Below are positions 6,213 through 12,488 of a stretch of DNA of 12,553 nt, one piece after another. The DNA is from Phycisphaerae bacterium (GTDB lineage Bacteria; Planctomycetota; Phycisphaerae; JAAYCJ01): positions 1 to 12,553 of the forward strand of contig JAAZAW010000076.1 in the NCBI GenBank assembly GCA_012514125.1, in the 5' to 3' direction. Position numbers and translations under genes: made by a program. How positions within the stretch are numbered: the first letter of the stretch is position 1; every line of letters starts with the position of its first letter. Below the pieces are notes generated by a model. It saw nothing but the letters and a program-made list of their open reading frames with translations, searched no databases and had not been told where the DNA came from.

Positions 6213-7385
6213 ATGAGCATTAAAAGGAGAGTGTCTTTACTGGTTAAGCTGTACTTTTCGTTTTGCATTTTATCTAATAGTAACGTTTGGGGTATAGTTT
6301 TACACACGCTTGATGATCCGAATGATCCAACATTCGGCCAACCGGCGGTCCACCCGGAACCTTCCGTGCTCGGGCGATGGGGAATTAACGCCTCGTGTGT
6401 CGCAATTAGTCCAAATTATATTATTACAACACGACACCAAGGCGGCGGAGTCAATTCGACTGTAACCTTCGGAGGGATCGAGTATAAAGTCGCGGAAGTC
6501 TTTGTGTCCGGTAATGCCGATTTGCGTATCGCCCGAATCGAGACACCGAACGGACAACCGGCAAATCTCGCAAGTTCAAATTATGTCTCGATTTACACCT
6601 CTACTTCAGAGTTTAACAAGTCTGTCGTGCTCGGCGGCTTCGGTAAAGGACGAGGGGGCGAACTCACTGGCGAGGGGGGCGCCCCATACGGTTATTCCTG
6701 GAGCGGAGAGGGAAATAGCACGTTTCGGTGGGGGGCCAATCGAATCGACGGAACTGCTACCGTATCCGCGCAGGACCCTTCTAATCCGTCAATCACTTAT
6801 ACTTCTTATTCATTAAAAGCCGATTTTGACGCTCCCGGAGCCGCCACTGCCGTTGCCTGTGAAGCGATTCTCGCGGTGCACGACTCCGGCGGGGGGTGGT
6901 TCATTCAGGATGAAACGGACCACTGGACTCTGGCGGCGATCAATGCCTATGTAACGCGTCAAAACCAGGCGTGGTATGATGATCCATCGACATCGCCGAC
7001 TGATCCGGACACCATGTACGGAATTCGTATAAGTTCATACGCCGGTTGGATTTTGGACACGGCAAAATTTTTTGCAATCCCCGCCGGCGATGCGAATTGG
7101 GATGGGGGGGTGAATGTGGGCGATCTGGGAGTTCTGGCCGCGAATTATGGCGGTACAAATAAAAAATGGCAGGATGGCGATTTCAACGCGGATGGTATTG
7201 TGAATGTAGGGGATCTGGGAATTTTGGCAGCCAATTATGGGGGTGTTAATCCAACTAATCTAAAAGGAGATAACGCTATGGACCTGAATACCTTTATTGT
7301 TCCGGAGCCGGCAACCTGTATTTTTCTTTTAGTAGGTTTCGCCGGTATACTCTTTCAATTCCGATCTCGTCATAAAAGTGGGTGA
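6213..7385 (+). CDS. Secreted trypsin-fold protease-like protein with dockerin repeats and PEP-CTERM tag
   Basis: The 390 residues show, in order: a signal peptide (KRR start, hydrophobic to about residue 27); a chymotrypsin-like region with H75 in TTRHQGG, D103 in NADLRIARIE and S225 in HDSGGGWF as the likely triad; two dockerin-type calcium loops, D293-x-N-x-D...D304 and D323-x-N-x-DG...D334, spaced 30 residues and each ending LAANYGG; and a PEP-CTERM tag starting VPEP at 363-366 with a basic end. The motifs are divergent: trypsins usually have AAH and GDSGGP. Activity is therefore likely but not certain. It would be exported and surface-attached, with dockerin repeats binding calcium or a cohesin-like partner. 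GGAGGG precedes the ATG by only three bases. An internal Shine-Dalgarno and ATG lie before the tag. The gene has four runs of six or seven Gs. Confidence 0.85.
   Translation: MSIKRRVSLLVKLYFSFCILSNSNVWGIVLHTLDDPNDPTFGQPAVHPEPSVLGRWGINASCVAISPNYIITTRHQGGGVNSTVTFGGIEYKVAEVFVSGNADLRIARIETPNGQPANLASSNYVSIYTSTSEFNKSVVLGGFGKGRGGELTGEGGAPYGYSWSGEGNSTFRWGANRIDGTATVSAQDPSNPSITYTSYSLKADFDAPGAATAVACEAILAVHDSGGGWFIQDETDHWTLAAINAYVTRQNQAWYDDPSTSPTDPDTMYGIRISSYAGWILDTAKFFAIPAGDANWDGGVNVGDLGVLAANYGGTNKKWQDGDFNADGIVNVGDLGILAANYGGVNPTNLKGDNAMDLNTFIVPEPATCIFLLVGFAGILFQFRSRHKSG
7089..7244 (+). repeat. Two tandem dockerin-type repeats within the gene
   Basis: Codons for residues 293-314 (7089-7154) and 323-344 (7179-7244) are homologous copies 90 bases apart. 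Both encode GD-x-N-x-D-x-x-VNVGDLG-x-LAANYGG. Calcium ligands are D293, N295, D297, D304 and D323, N325, D327, D334. The first copy contains a run of seven Gs (7104-7110). Confidence 0.8.
7264..7280 (+). promoter_or_regulatory. Internal Shine-Dalgarno and ATG before the PEP-CTERM tag
   Basis: AAGGAG (7264-7269) lies eight bases before ATG 7278-7280, which is in frame as codon 356. Initiation here would give a 35-residue peptide consisting almost only of the PEP-CTERM tag. The spacing is better than at the main start of this gene. The Lys-Gly-Asp codons of the linker could produce this by chance. Confidence 0.35.
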
Positions 7386-7466
7386 AATCCCACCGTTTAC
7401 CACTTTCGCGAAGGGCGATTCTGTTTTTCAGGGCTGTTATTTCTTTCACGCCGCTTCAGGAGGATG

Positions 7467-8726
7467 TCAGAGAATCCCTTCGAGACAGGATCGTTCTTTG
7501 CCGATTGTGGTTGATGCCCCATGTCCTGAGTAAACAAGGGCTTCATCGGGAAGCATTCTGAAGAGTTTCGAGATACTCGTGTAAAGCTGGGCGGTCGAAG
7601 ACTTGGGCAAGTCGGTCCTGCCGACGCCGCCATCGGCAAAAATAAGGTCGCCGACAAAAACGACCGGAGTTTTCGTATCGGGCGAATAGAGGCAGATTCC
7701 GCCTGGAGTGTGTCCGGGGGTGTGAATGACTTTGAATCCAACCGAGCCGAGTTGGAGATGATCGCCGTCCTGAAGAATGACATCCGCCGGCGGAGAAATG
7801 ATCTTCATTCCTAAAAATGACTCCGACATATTTAATTCGGCATCGGGCAGGGCGTCTGCATCCGCATCATGAATGCCGATCTGAGCGTTGGGATATTGGG
7901 CCTTAAGATCGGCAACACCGATGAAGTGATCCCAGTGACCATGAGTCATAATGATCATTTCCGGTTCAAGCTGATGAGCGTTGATGGAGTTGATCACCGG
8001 TTCCGGCGAGCCGCCCGGATCGATAATCCAGCAGGATTTGGAATTTTCCGGCCGGATGAGATAACAATTCGTTCGAATGGGTCCCATGGGAAATGTTTCG
8101 ATGTTCAGGTCGATCATTTTAACTCCTGTTTTATCAAGCGGCATCGTGCGTCTTTTTTTTTCTGTTTCCGGTATTCGTTTGACAAATTCGGCCATCCTCG
8201 CTTCACGACGGGCGGCGTGAATCATTCTGAATTTCCGATATTTTACAATCAGCGAGTAAACAATAGGATAGGTCACCAGGGCCAGGACGATTCCCATCGC
8301 GAGACATCCCGCCCAGAGATCCACACTGATTTTCATCAGCAGATCGCCCAGATTCGACCAGTAGGAAGTATAAAAAATATCCTGCTTCATGGTTTGCTTG
8401 ATCATCTCGACGATTCGTTTTTTTGTTTCCACATCGATACGCCATACCCCGGTCAGCAGGAAGCTTCCCAGTGAATAGCCGAAGAGATAAATGGGAATAT
8501 TGGTCACGGGATTGGTGATCCAGACCATGGGAATGGCGGCGGCTTTGTTGGCGCGAAGCAAAGCTGCCAGGGCAAAAGCGAGAATCATCTGGATTCCGAA
8601 GGTGGGCGTCATGGCAATGAACATACCAAGTGCGGCGCCCAGGGCGATGCGGTGGGGCGTGTCGTCGGCATGCAAAATTTTATGCAGGAAAAGTTTTTTT
8701 ATTTTCCTGATCGATTGTCTGACCAT
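7467..8726 (-). CDS. DUF2062 membrane domain fused to MBL-fold (glyoxalase II-like) hydrolase
   Basis: Residues 1-203 are a DUF2062-type integral membrane region: hydrophobic segments at about 27-57, 62-91 and 137-161, with the family-type stretches GAALGMFIAMTPTFGIQ and WITNPVTNIPIY, then a basic linker. Residues 204-419 form a complete metallo-beta-lactamase-fold hydrolase with ligands H262, H264, D266, H267 (THGHWDH), H339 (HTPGHTPGG), D360 (VGDLIFADGGVGRTD) and H402 (SGHG). This pattern is typical of glyoxalase II-like thioesterases, so the domain probably binds two metals and cleaves a thioester or similar ester. The basic linker 162-200 suggests that the hydrolase lies on the cytoplasmic side. 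The start ATG overlaps the stop of the metallophosphoesterase by one base (TGATG), indicating translational coupling. A strong internal Shine-Dalgarno and ATG lie at the domain junction. Confidence 0.9.
   Translation of the reverse strand: MVRQSIRKIKKLFLHKILHADDTPHRIALGAALGMFIAMTPTFGIQMILAFALAALLRANKAAAIPMVWITNPVTNIPIYLFGYSLGSFLLTGVWRIDVETKKRIVEMIKQTMKQDIFYTSYWSNLGDLLMKISVDLWAGCLAMGIVLALVTYPIVYSLIVKYRKFRMIHAARREARMAEFVKRIPETEKKRRTMPLDKTGVKMIDLNIETFPMGPIRTNCYLIRPENSKSCWIIDPGGSPEPVINSINAHQLEPEMIIMTHGHWDHFIGVADLKAQYPNAQIGIHDADADALPDAELNMSESFLGMKIISPPADVILQDGDHLQLGSVGFKVIHTPGHTPGGICLYSPDTKTPVVFVGDLIFADGGVGRTDLPKSSTAQLYTSISKLFRMLPDEALVYSGHGASTTIGKERSCLEGIL
8115..8128 (-). promoter_or_regulatory. 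Internal ribosome binding site and ATG at the DUF2062/MBL junction
   Basis: On the minus strand CAGGAG-TTAAA-ATG reads from 8128 to 8115. The ATG is codon 204 of the fused ORF and begins exactly where the MBL-fold domain begins (MIDLNIETF). Initiation here would produce a free 216-residue hydrolase, the usual size for this family. The site is either a working second start or a relic of two formerly separate genes. Confidence 0.55.
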
Positions 8727-9595
8727 CAGATATCCAGTTCCAGTAATTGTTTTTCCAGATACGTACTGCCGATAGCAATATACTCCATGGCGGACGATTT
8801 CACAACCTCGGCGCGATGATTATGGCCCGCGAGGCAGAGTTGAATTTTGGGAAACTGCTGCAACAGTTCACCGAATTTGTCGCTGCCCAGAAAGGCTGCG
8901 GCGAAATCCCAGTTGGCATCACCGCGATACCAGACCAAATCCCGGTGGGGCAGATGATGAAGAACAGTAACGATTTTTTCCGTTTTTGCGGAAAGGTCTT
9001 CCAGATCGGTTCGCAGTCTGGCGAGTAAGGTTTCAACGAAATGTTCATCGGTCATGTTCAGCCGGACGAATTGCCCATCGCGCCAGGCGGAAGTAATGTC
9101 GCTGTGAATCGGAAGAAGTTCGTCATTGGGGTCGAGAAGATGTTGCCATTCTTCGAGCCTCATCGCCCTGCCGGGACCGATTTTCGCCTGGTAGAATCGC
9201 AACGGAACCGCCAATTGAGGATCGCGGAAAGAATAATCGTACCAGCCGATATTGCCTGCAAAGCCTATCTTGCCGATGATTTTTGAACTGTGATCGAGCA
9301 TGTGAAATCCGGCTTTTTGTGCAAGAACGGGCAGGTGAGAGGACCATTTTTGACAGGAATCGATTTCGCCGTGAACCCAGAGATCATGATTGCCGGGGAC
9401 GAGAAGCTTTTCACCATGAAAACCGGAAAAAAGTTCCAATGCCTGAAGAAAACAGGAGTCATCCGCCCCGGCAATGTCGCCGGCGAGGATCAGGACGTCT
9501 CCGCCGCGTCGGCAGACCTTGCGCGCAAGCTCCTGCGTGGGGACACAAGAACGTTTTAAGTTGTAATGCAGATCGCTGCTTGCCAGTATTCTCAT
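8726..9595 (-). CDS. Calcineurin-like metallophosphoesterase
   Basis: The protein has all the metallophosphoesterase motifs: D8-x-H10 (ASSDLHYN), GD at 39-40 (LAGDIAG), GNHD at 68-71 (VPGNHDLW), HH at 213-214 (VLHHLPH) and GHNH at 257-260 (CLAGHNH). It is therefore a two-metal phosphoesterase, probably cytoplasmic as no signal peptide is seen; the substrate is unknown. I chose ATG 9595 because MRILASSDLH is the normal N-terminus for the family and gives 289 residues. A TTG start at 9628 would add 11 residues (MTTPSSGIPLT) and neither start has a good ribosome binding site. Its TGA shares one base with the next gene's ATG. It lies 57 bases after the phosphatase gene, or 24 with the TTG start, so all three leftward genes are likely one operon. 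Confidence 0.92.
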   Translation of the reverse strand: MRILASSDLHYNLKRSCVPTQELARKVCRRGGDVLILAGDIAGADDSCFLQALELFSGFHGEKLLVPGNHDLWVHGEIDSCQKWSSHLPVLAQKAGFHMLDHSSKIIGKIGFAGNIGWYDYSFRDPQLAVPLRFYQAKIGPGRAMRLEEWQHLLDPNDELLPIHSDITSAWRDGQFVRLNMTDEHFVETLLARLRTDLEDLSAKTEKIVTVLHHLPHRDLVWYRGDANWDFAAAFLGSDKFGELLQQFPKIQLCLAGHNHRAEVVKSSAMEYIAIGSTYLEKQLLELDI

Positions 9596-9652
9596 TGTTA
9601 ATGGTATTCCGCTCGATGGCGTGGTCAAGGCGGATCGAAACGAAACTTTCGG

Positions 9653-10243
9653 TTAGGGTTCGGGGACCTCATCATCTTTCATTCTGCGACGAAATGATTC
9701 TGGATCGATCCGGCGCAGGGCGTCGATCAGTTGCGGATGATTATGTCCGAAGTTGAACTGGTACAATTCGTCAAGTGTCTGATCGATTGTCCAGCCGTCA
9801 ATGACCAACCGATAAAGTCCCGCAAAAAAACCTGTTCGATGACGGCCTTGAGCGCAGTGAATCAGAATCGGTGTTTTTTCCGGGTCCTGAGTCATTTTCA
9901 AAAAGTTTATTTGATATTCTATCGCCAGAGGTTTGCGGGAATCCATCGGCCAGTGAATAAAATTCACGTTATTTTTTTCGGCAATTTTTTTCTCAGCCTC
10001 GTACCAGTCGATATTTTTTTCTTTTTTGGTTTCCCGCAGGCAGATGATGGTTTTGATGTGATAACGGTCGATGGCGTTTTGAAATTGATTGAATTTGCCC
10101 TGGCCTGAACGATAGAGAACATTGGGTTCGAGCGGTGCAAATCGTCGCGGCAGGGAGGTTTTATACCAGGTGAGAAAAACACCCAGCCCCAACACCAGGG
10201 CGATGATGAGAATTGTAAACTTTCTTTGACGTTTGGTCGTCAT
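9653..10243 (-). CDS. Membrane-anchored tyrosine/dual-specificity-type protein phosphatase
   Basis: The 196-residue protein carries the cysteine phosphatase signature HCAQGRHRTG with nucleophile C130 and R136, and a likely general acid D101 in WPMDS. The N-terminus is MTTKRQRK followed by one hydrophobic helix (about 10-26) with no obvious cleavage site. By the positive-inside rule the catalytic domain would face the periplasm or outside. The compact size and the YRSGQ segment (44-48) resemble the dual-specificity/SiW14-like group, which includes phosphoinositide and polyphosphate phosphatases as well as phosphotyrosine enzymes, so the substrate is open. The ribosome binding site AGGAG is at 10247-10251. 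It is the first gene of the leftward cluster, with two GAAAC/GTTTC palindromes upstream. Confidence 0.88.
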   Translation of the reverse strand: MTTKRQRKFTILIIALVLGLGVFLTWYKTSLPRRFAPLEPNVLYRSGQGKFNQFQNAIDRYHIKTIICLRETKKEKNIDWYEAEKKIAEKNNVNFIHWPMDSRKPLAIEYQINFLKMTQDPEKTPILIHCAQGRHRTGFFAGLYRLVIDGWTIDQTLDELYQFNFGHNHPQLIDALRRIDPESFRRRMKDDEVPEP

Positions 10244-10258
10244 GATCTCCTCTTCAAC

Positions 10259-10274
10259 TGAAACCGAGGTTTCA
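10259..10274. promoter_or_regulatory. 16-bp palindrome in the leader of the hydrolase operon
   Basis: TGAAACCGAGGTTTCA has 7-bp perfect arms around GA. It lies just upstream of the ribosome binding site of the phosphatase gene. It shares GAAAC...GTTTC with the palindrome at 10310-10322. It could be an operator on DNA or a small hairpin in the mRNA leader. Confidence 0.45.
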
Positions 10275-10299
10275 TAAATGTATGGAATAAATTTTAAAT

Positions 10300-10328
10300 A
10301 TGTTACACGGAAACAGTGTTTCTCACAA
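10300..10328 (-). promoter_or_regulatory. Candidate promoter of the leftward hydrolase operon
   Basis: On the minus strand TTGTGA (10328-10323) and TAACAT (10305-10300) are 17 bases apart, each with four of six consensus matches. The palindrome at 10310-10322 lies in the spacer. The start would be near 10293, giving a leader of about 50 bases. Confidence 0.35.
10310..10322. promoter_or_regulatory. 13-bp palindrome GAAACAGTGTTTC in the divergent intergenic region
   Basis: GAAACA and TGTTTC are perfect arms around one G. It lies between the -35 and -10 of the candidate leftward promoter. Its centre is about 50 bases from that of the related palindrome at 10259-10274, close to five helical turns, which would suit binding of one regulator at two sites. 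Confidence 0.45.
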
Positions 10329-10405
10329 TACCCTTTGATGTTATCGGATACTTACCGGAAAATATCTGTGTGCACGATGCCATCGACAAGTTTTGATGTT
10401 TTCTG

Positions 10406-10434
10406 GTGATAAATTTTCAGACGGTTGATATAAT
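10406..10434 (+). promoter_or_regulatory. Extended -10 promoter of trpS
   Basis: GTGATA (10406-10411) and TATAAT (10429-10434) are 17 bases apart, and TG one base before the -10 gives a perfect extended element (TGATATAAT). The start would be near 10441, leaving a leader of about 50 bases, too short for a T-box riboswitch. Confidence 0.6.
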
Positions 10435-10490
10435 TTCGATTTTAACGCACGCTTTGAAAAACGACCGTTTCAGGAGGTTATGTTTTTGAA

Positions 10491-11483
10491 ATGAGAGTAT
10501 TATCCGGAATTCAGCCTTCGGGCAAATTGCATATCGGTAATTTTTTCGGCGCGATGAAACAACACCTTGAGCTTCAAAACGAAGATGAGGCGTTGTATTT
10601 TATCGCCAATTATCATGCGATGACCTCGCTACATGATAAGGAACGCCTGGCGAGAAATACACACGATGTCGCGTTGGATTATCTGGCATTGGGGCTTGAT
10701 CCGAAGAAGGCGATATTTTACCGCCAGTCGGATGTGCCCGAAGTGTGCGAGTTGACGTGGATACTCTCGACGATTACCCCAATGGGACTGCTTCAACGCT
10801 GCGTTTCGTATAAAGACAAAATCGAACGCGGACTTTCGGCGGATCATGGATTGTTTGCCTACCCGGTATTGATGGCGGCGGATATTTTGATCTACAAATC
10901 CGATATCGTGCCCGTGGGCAAGGACCAGAAACAGCACATCGAAGTTGCCCAGGATATCGCCCAGAAATTTAATAATATTTACGGCGAGATTCTGGTGATT
11001 CCTCAACCAAGGATTCTGGAATCGACCGCGATTGTGCCGGGACTCGACGGTCAGAAGATGTCGAAGAGTTACGGCAATACCATCGAAATTTTTGCAAATG
11101 AAAAGACCATCAAGCAAAAGGTCATGTCGATCGTGACCGATTCGACGCCGCTGGAAGAACCGAAAGACCCCGCGGCGTGCAAGATATTGGCATTGCTCAG
11201 GCTGGTTGCGACGTCGGAGGAAATCGCGGAGTGGGAAGATCGTTATCGCAAGGGCGGAGTGGGGTATGGCCACACGAAAAAACGACTGGTGGAATTGCTG
11301 ACGGAATATTTTCGCCCTTATCGGGAAAAACGCAAAGAACTGGCACAAAATTTAGATTATGTGGAACAGGTGTTGCAGGATGGAGCCGCTCGCGCACGAA
11401 TTCTTGCGCGAAAGACTCTCGACGAAGTCCGCGAAGCGGTGGGATTGAAATACGATCCCTCGAAATTCGGGACGGAGGTGTAA
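10491..11483 (+). CDS. trpS: Tryptophan--tRNA ligase
   Basis: This class Ic aminoacyl-tRNA synthetase charges tRNA-Trp in the cytoplasm. The 330-residue length is typical of the bacterial enzyme. Signatures are GIQPSGKLHIGN with the HIGH-like HIGN at 14-17, YPVLMAADILIY (124-135), PVGKDQKQH (141-149) and KMSKS (189-193) in DGQKMSKSYGN. The best ribosome binding site, AGGAGG (10472-10477), is 13 bases from ATG 10491, which is long. A four-codon ORF (ATG 10480, stop TGA 10492-10494) sits between and overlaps the start as ATGA. No in-frame alternative start lies nearby. scpA follows after 12 bases, so the two are probably co-transcribed. Confidence 0.97.
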   Translation: MRVLSGIQPSGKLHIGNFFGAMKQHLELQNEDEALYFIANYHAMTSLHDKERLARNTHDVALDYLALGLDPKKAIFYRQSDVPEVCELTWILSTITPMGLLQRCVSYKDKIERGLSADHGLFAYPVLMAADILIYKSDIVPVGKDQKQHIEVAQDIAQKFNNIYGEILVIPQPRILESTAIVPGLDGQKMSKSYGNTIEIFANEKTIKQKVMSIVTDSTPLEEPKDPAACKILALLRLVATSEEIAEWEDRYRKGGVGYGHTKKRLVELLTEYFRPYREKRKELAQNLDYVEQVLQDGAARARILARKTLDEVREAVGLKYDPSKFGTEV

Positions 11484-11495
11484 TTCGTCATTAAC

Positions 11496-12488
11496 ATGAG
11501 TGAAGATTACCGCATACATCTGGATATTTATAACGGTCCGATCGACTTGCTGCTTTACCTGATTCGCAAGGAAGAGGTCGATATCTACGATATTCCGATC
11601 GCGAAGATTGCCGATCAATATATGGAGTATGTCCAGGTGCTTCACGATATGGACCCGAACCTGGCAGGGGAGTTTCTGGTGCTGGCGGCGACGCTGATGG
11701 AGATCAAAAGTCGAATGCTCCTGCCTTCGCCGACAGAACAGGACGAATCGGGCGAATCCATCGATCCGCGAAGCGAACTGGTGAGACAACTGCTTGAATA
11801 CAAGCGGTTCAAAGACGCCGCCGGTTGGCTGGCCGATGCCGCAGATACGCAATCGATGAAATTTCCCCGTGTGCCGGCGCTGCCGGAGGTGGCACGCGAT
11901 GAGCTGGATATGGAGGACATCCATATCTGGGACCTGGTGGAGGCATTTTCAAAATTGCTCCAGGCCACACTGGCCGGTGTGGGGCTTCATCAGGTGGAAA
12001 AAGATGACACGCCGCTGGCGCTTCACCAGGAAGACATTCTGGATCGGCTCACTCGGGAAGGGCCGATGCCGTTTTCGCGAATTTTTGAAGGCAAAACGCG
12101 AAAAACGGAAATGATCGGGTTGTTTTTGGCGATGCTGGAATTGATGCGCCAGGGGCTGATTCGAATCGAGCAGGATCAGCCGTTCGCGGAGATTTATCTC
12201 TTCCTCAAGGTGGATTTGCCGCAGGAGCATCGGGCGGAATCCCAGCACTCAGATGATGACACCCCTTTGACAATCGAGCCGGAACCGCAGACAATACCGT
12301 CACAGCAAGAGCATCAAACCGATTCATCAGAATCGCAAGGTTCTGAGGCCCGGTTCCACCTTGACGATGACGACGACGATGCAACTGATGAGATTGACGA
12401 CCTGGGCGATCTGGGACTGGACGATTTATCCGCTAACGAAAAACTCTGGCGCCAGACGGATGAAGCGGAGGACGACGAACGCGAATGA
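11496..12488 (+). CDS. scpA: Segregation and condensation protein A (kleisin)
   Basis: ScpA is the kleisin subunit that bridges the two SMC heads, with ScpB, in the bacterial condensin that organises and segregates chromosomes. The N-terminal domain matches the family (YNGPIDLLLYLIRKEEVDIYDIPIAKIADQY, then FLVLAATLMEIKSRMLLP at 60-77). The C-terminal winged-helix region is at about 185-238 (LTREGPMPFSRIFEG ... YLFLK). Typical ScpA has about 250 residues; here 330, because about 90 extra residues follow the winged helix, rich in Asp, Glu, Gln and Ser with six consecutive Asp at 290-295. The nearest Shine-Dalgarno, GGAGGTG (11474-11480), is 15 bases away in the trpS tail, suggesting coupling to trpS. 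The stop overlaps the next ATG as ATGA. Confidence 0.93.
   Translation: MSEDYRIHLDIYNGPIDLLLYLIRKEEVDIYDIPIAKIADQYMEYVQVLHDMDPNLAGEFLVLAATLMEIKSRMLLPSPTEQDESGESIDPRSELVRQLLEYKRFKDAAGWLADAADTQSMKFPRVPALPEVARDELDMEDIHIWDLVEAFSKLLQATLAGVGLHQVEKDDTPLALHQEDILDRLTREGPMPFSRIFEGKTRKTEMIGLFLAMLELMRQGLIRIEQDQPFAEIYLFLKVDLPQEHRAESQHSDDDTPLTIEPEPQTIPSQQEHQTDSSESQGSEARFHLDDDDDDATDEIDDLGDLGLDDLSANEKLWRQTDEAEDDERE

Noticed and set aside
7378..7393. GTGGG/CCCAC hairpin across the stop of the protease gene as a terminator
   Set aside because: A 5-bp stem with no T-tract. I see no convincing terminator in the 81-bp convergent spacer.
7869..8474. 201-residue plus-strand ORF opposite the DUF2062-MBL gene
   Set aside because: It is antisense to a gene with full metal-ligand motifs, and the peptide looks like the mirror of those codons.
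10441..10490. T-box or tryptophan-responsive leader before trpS
   Set aside because: The predicted leader is only about 50 bases, with no T-box sequence, terminator hairpin or run of Trp codons.
10629..11348. 239-residue minus-strand ORF inside trpS
   Set aside because: It is antisense to trpS and has no recognisable domain or ribosome binding site.
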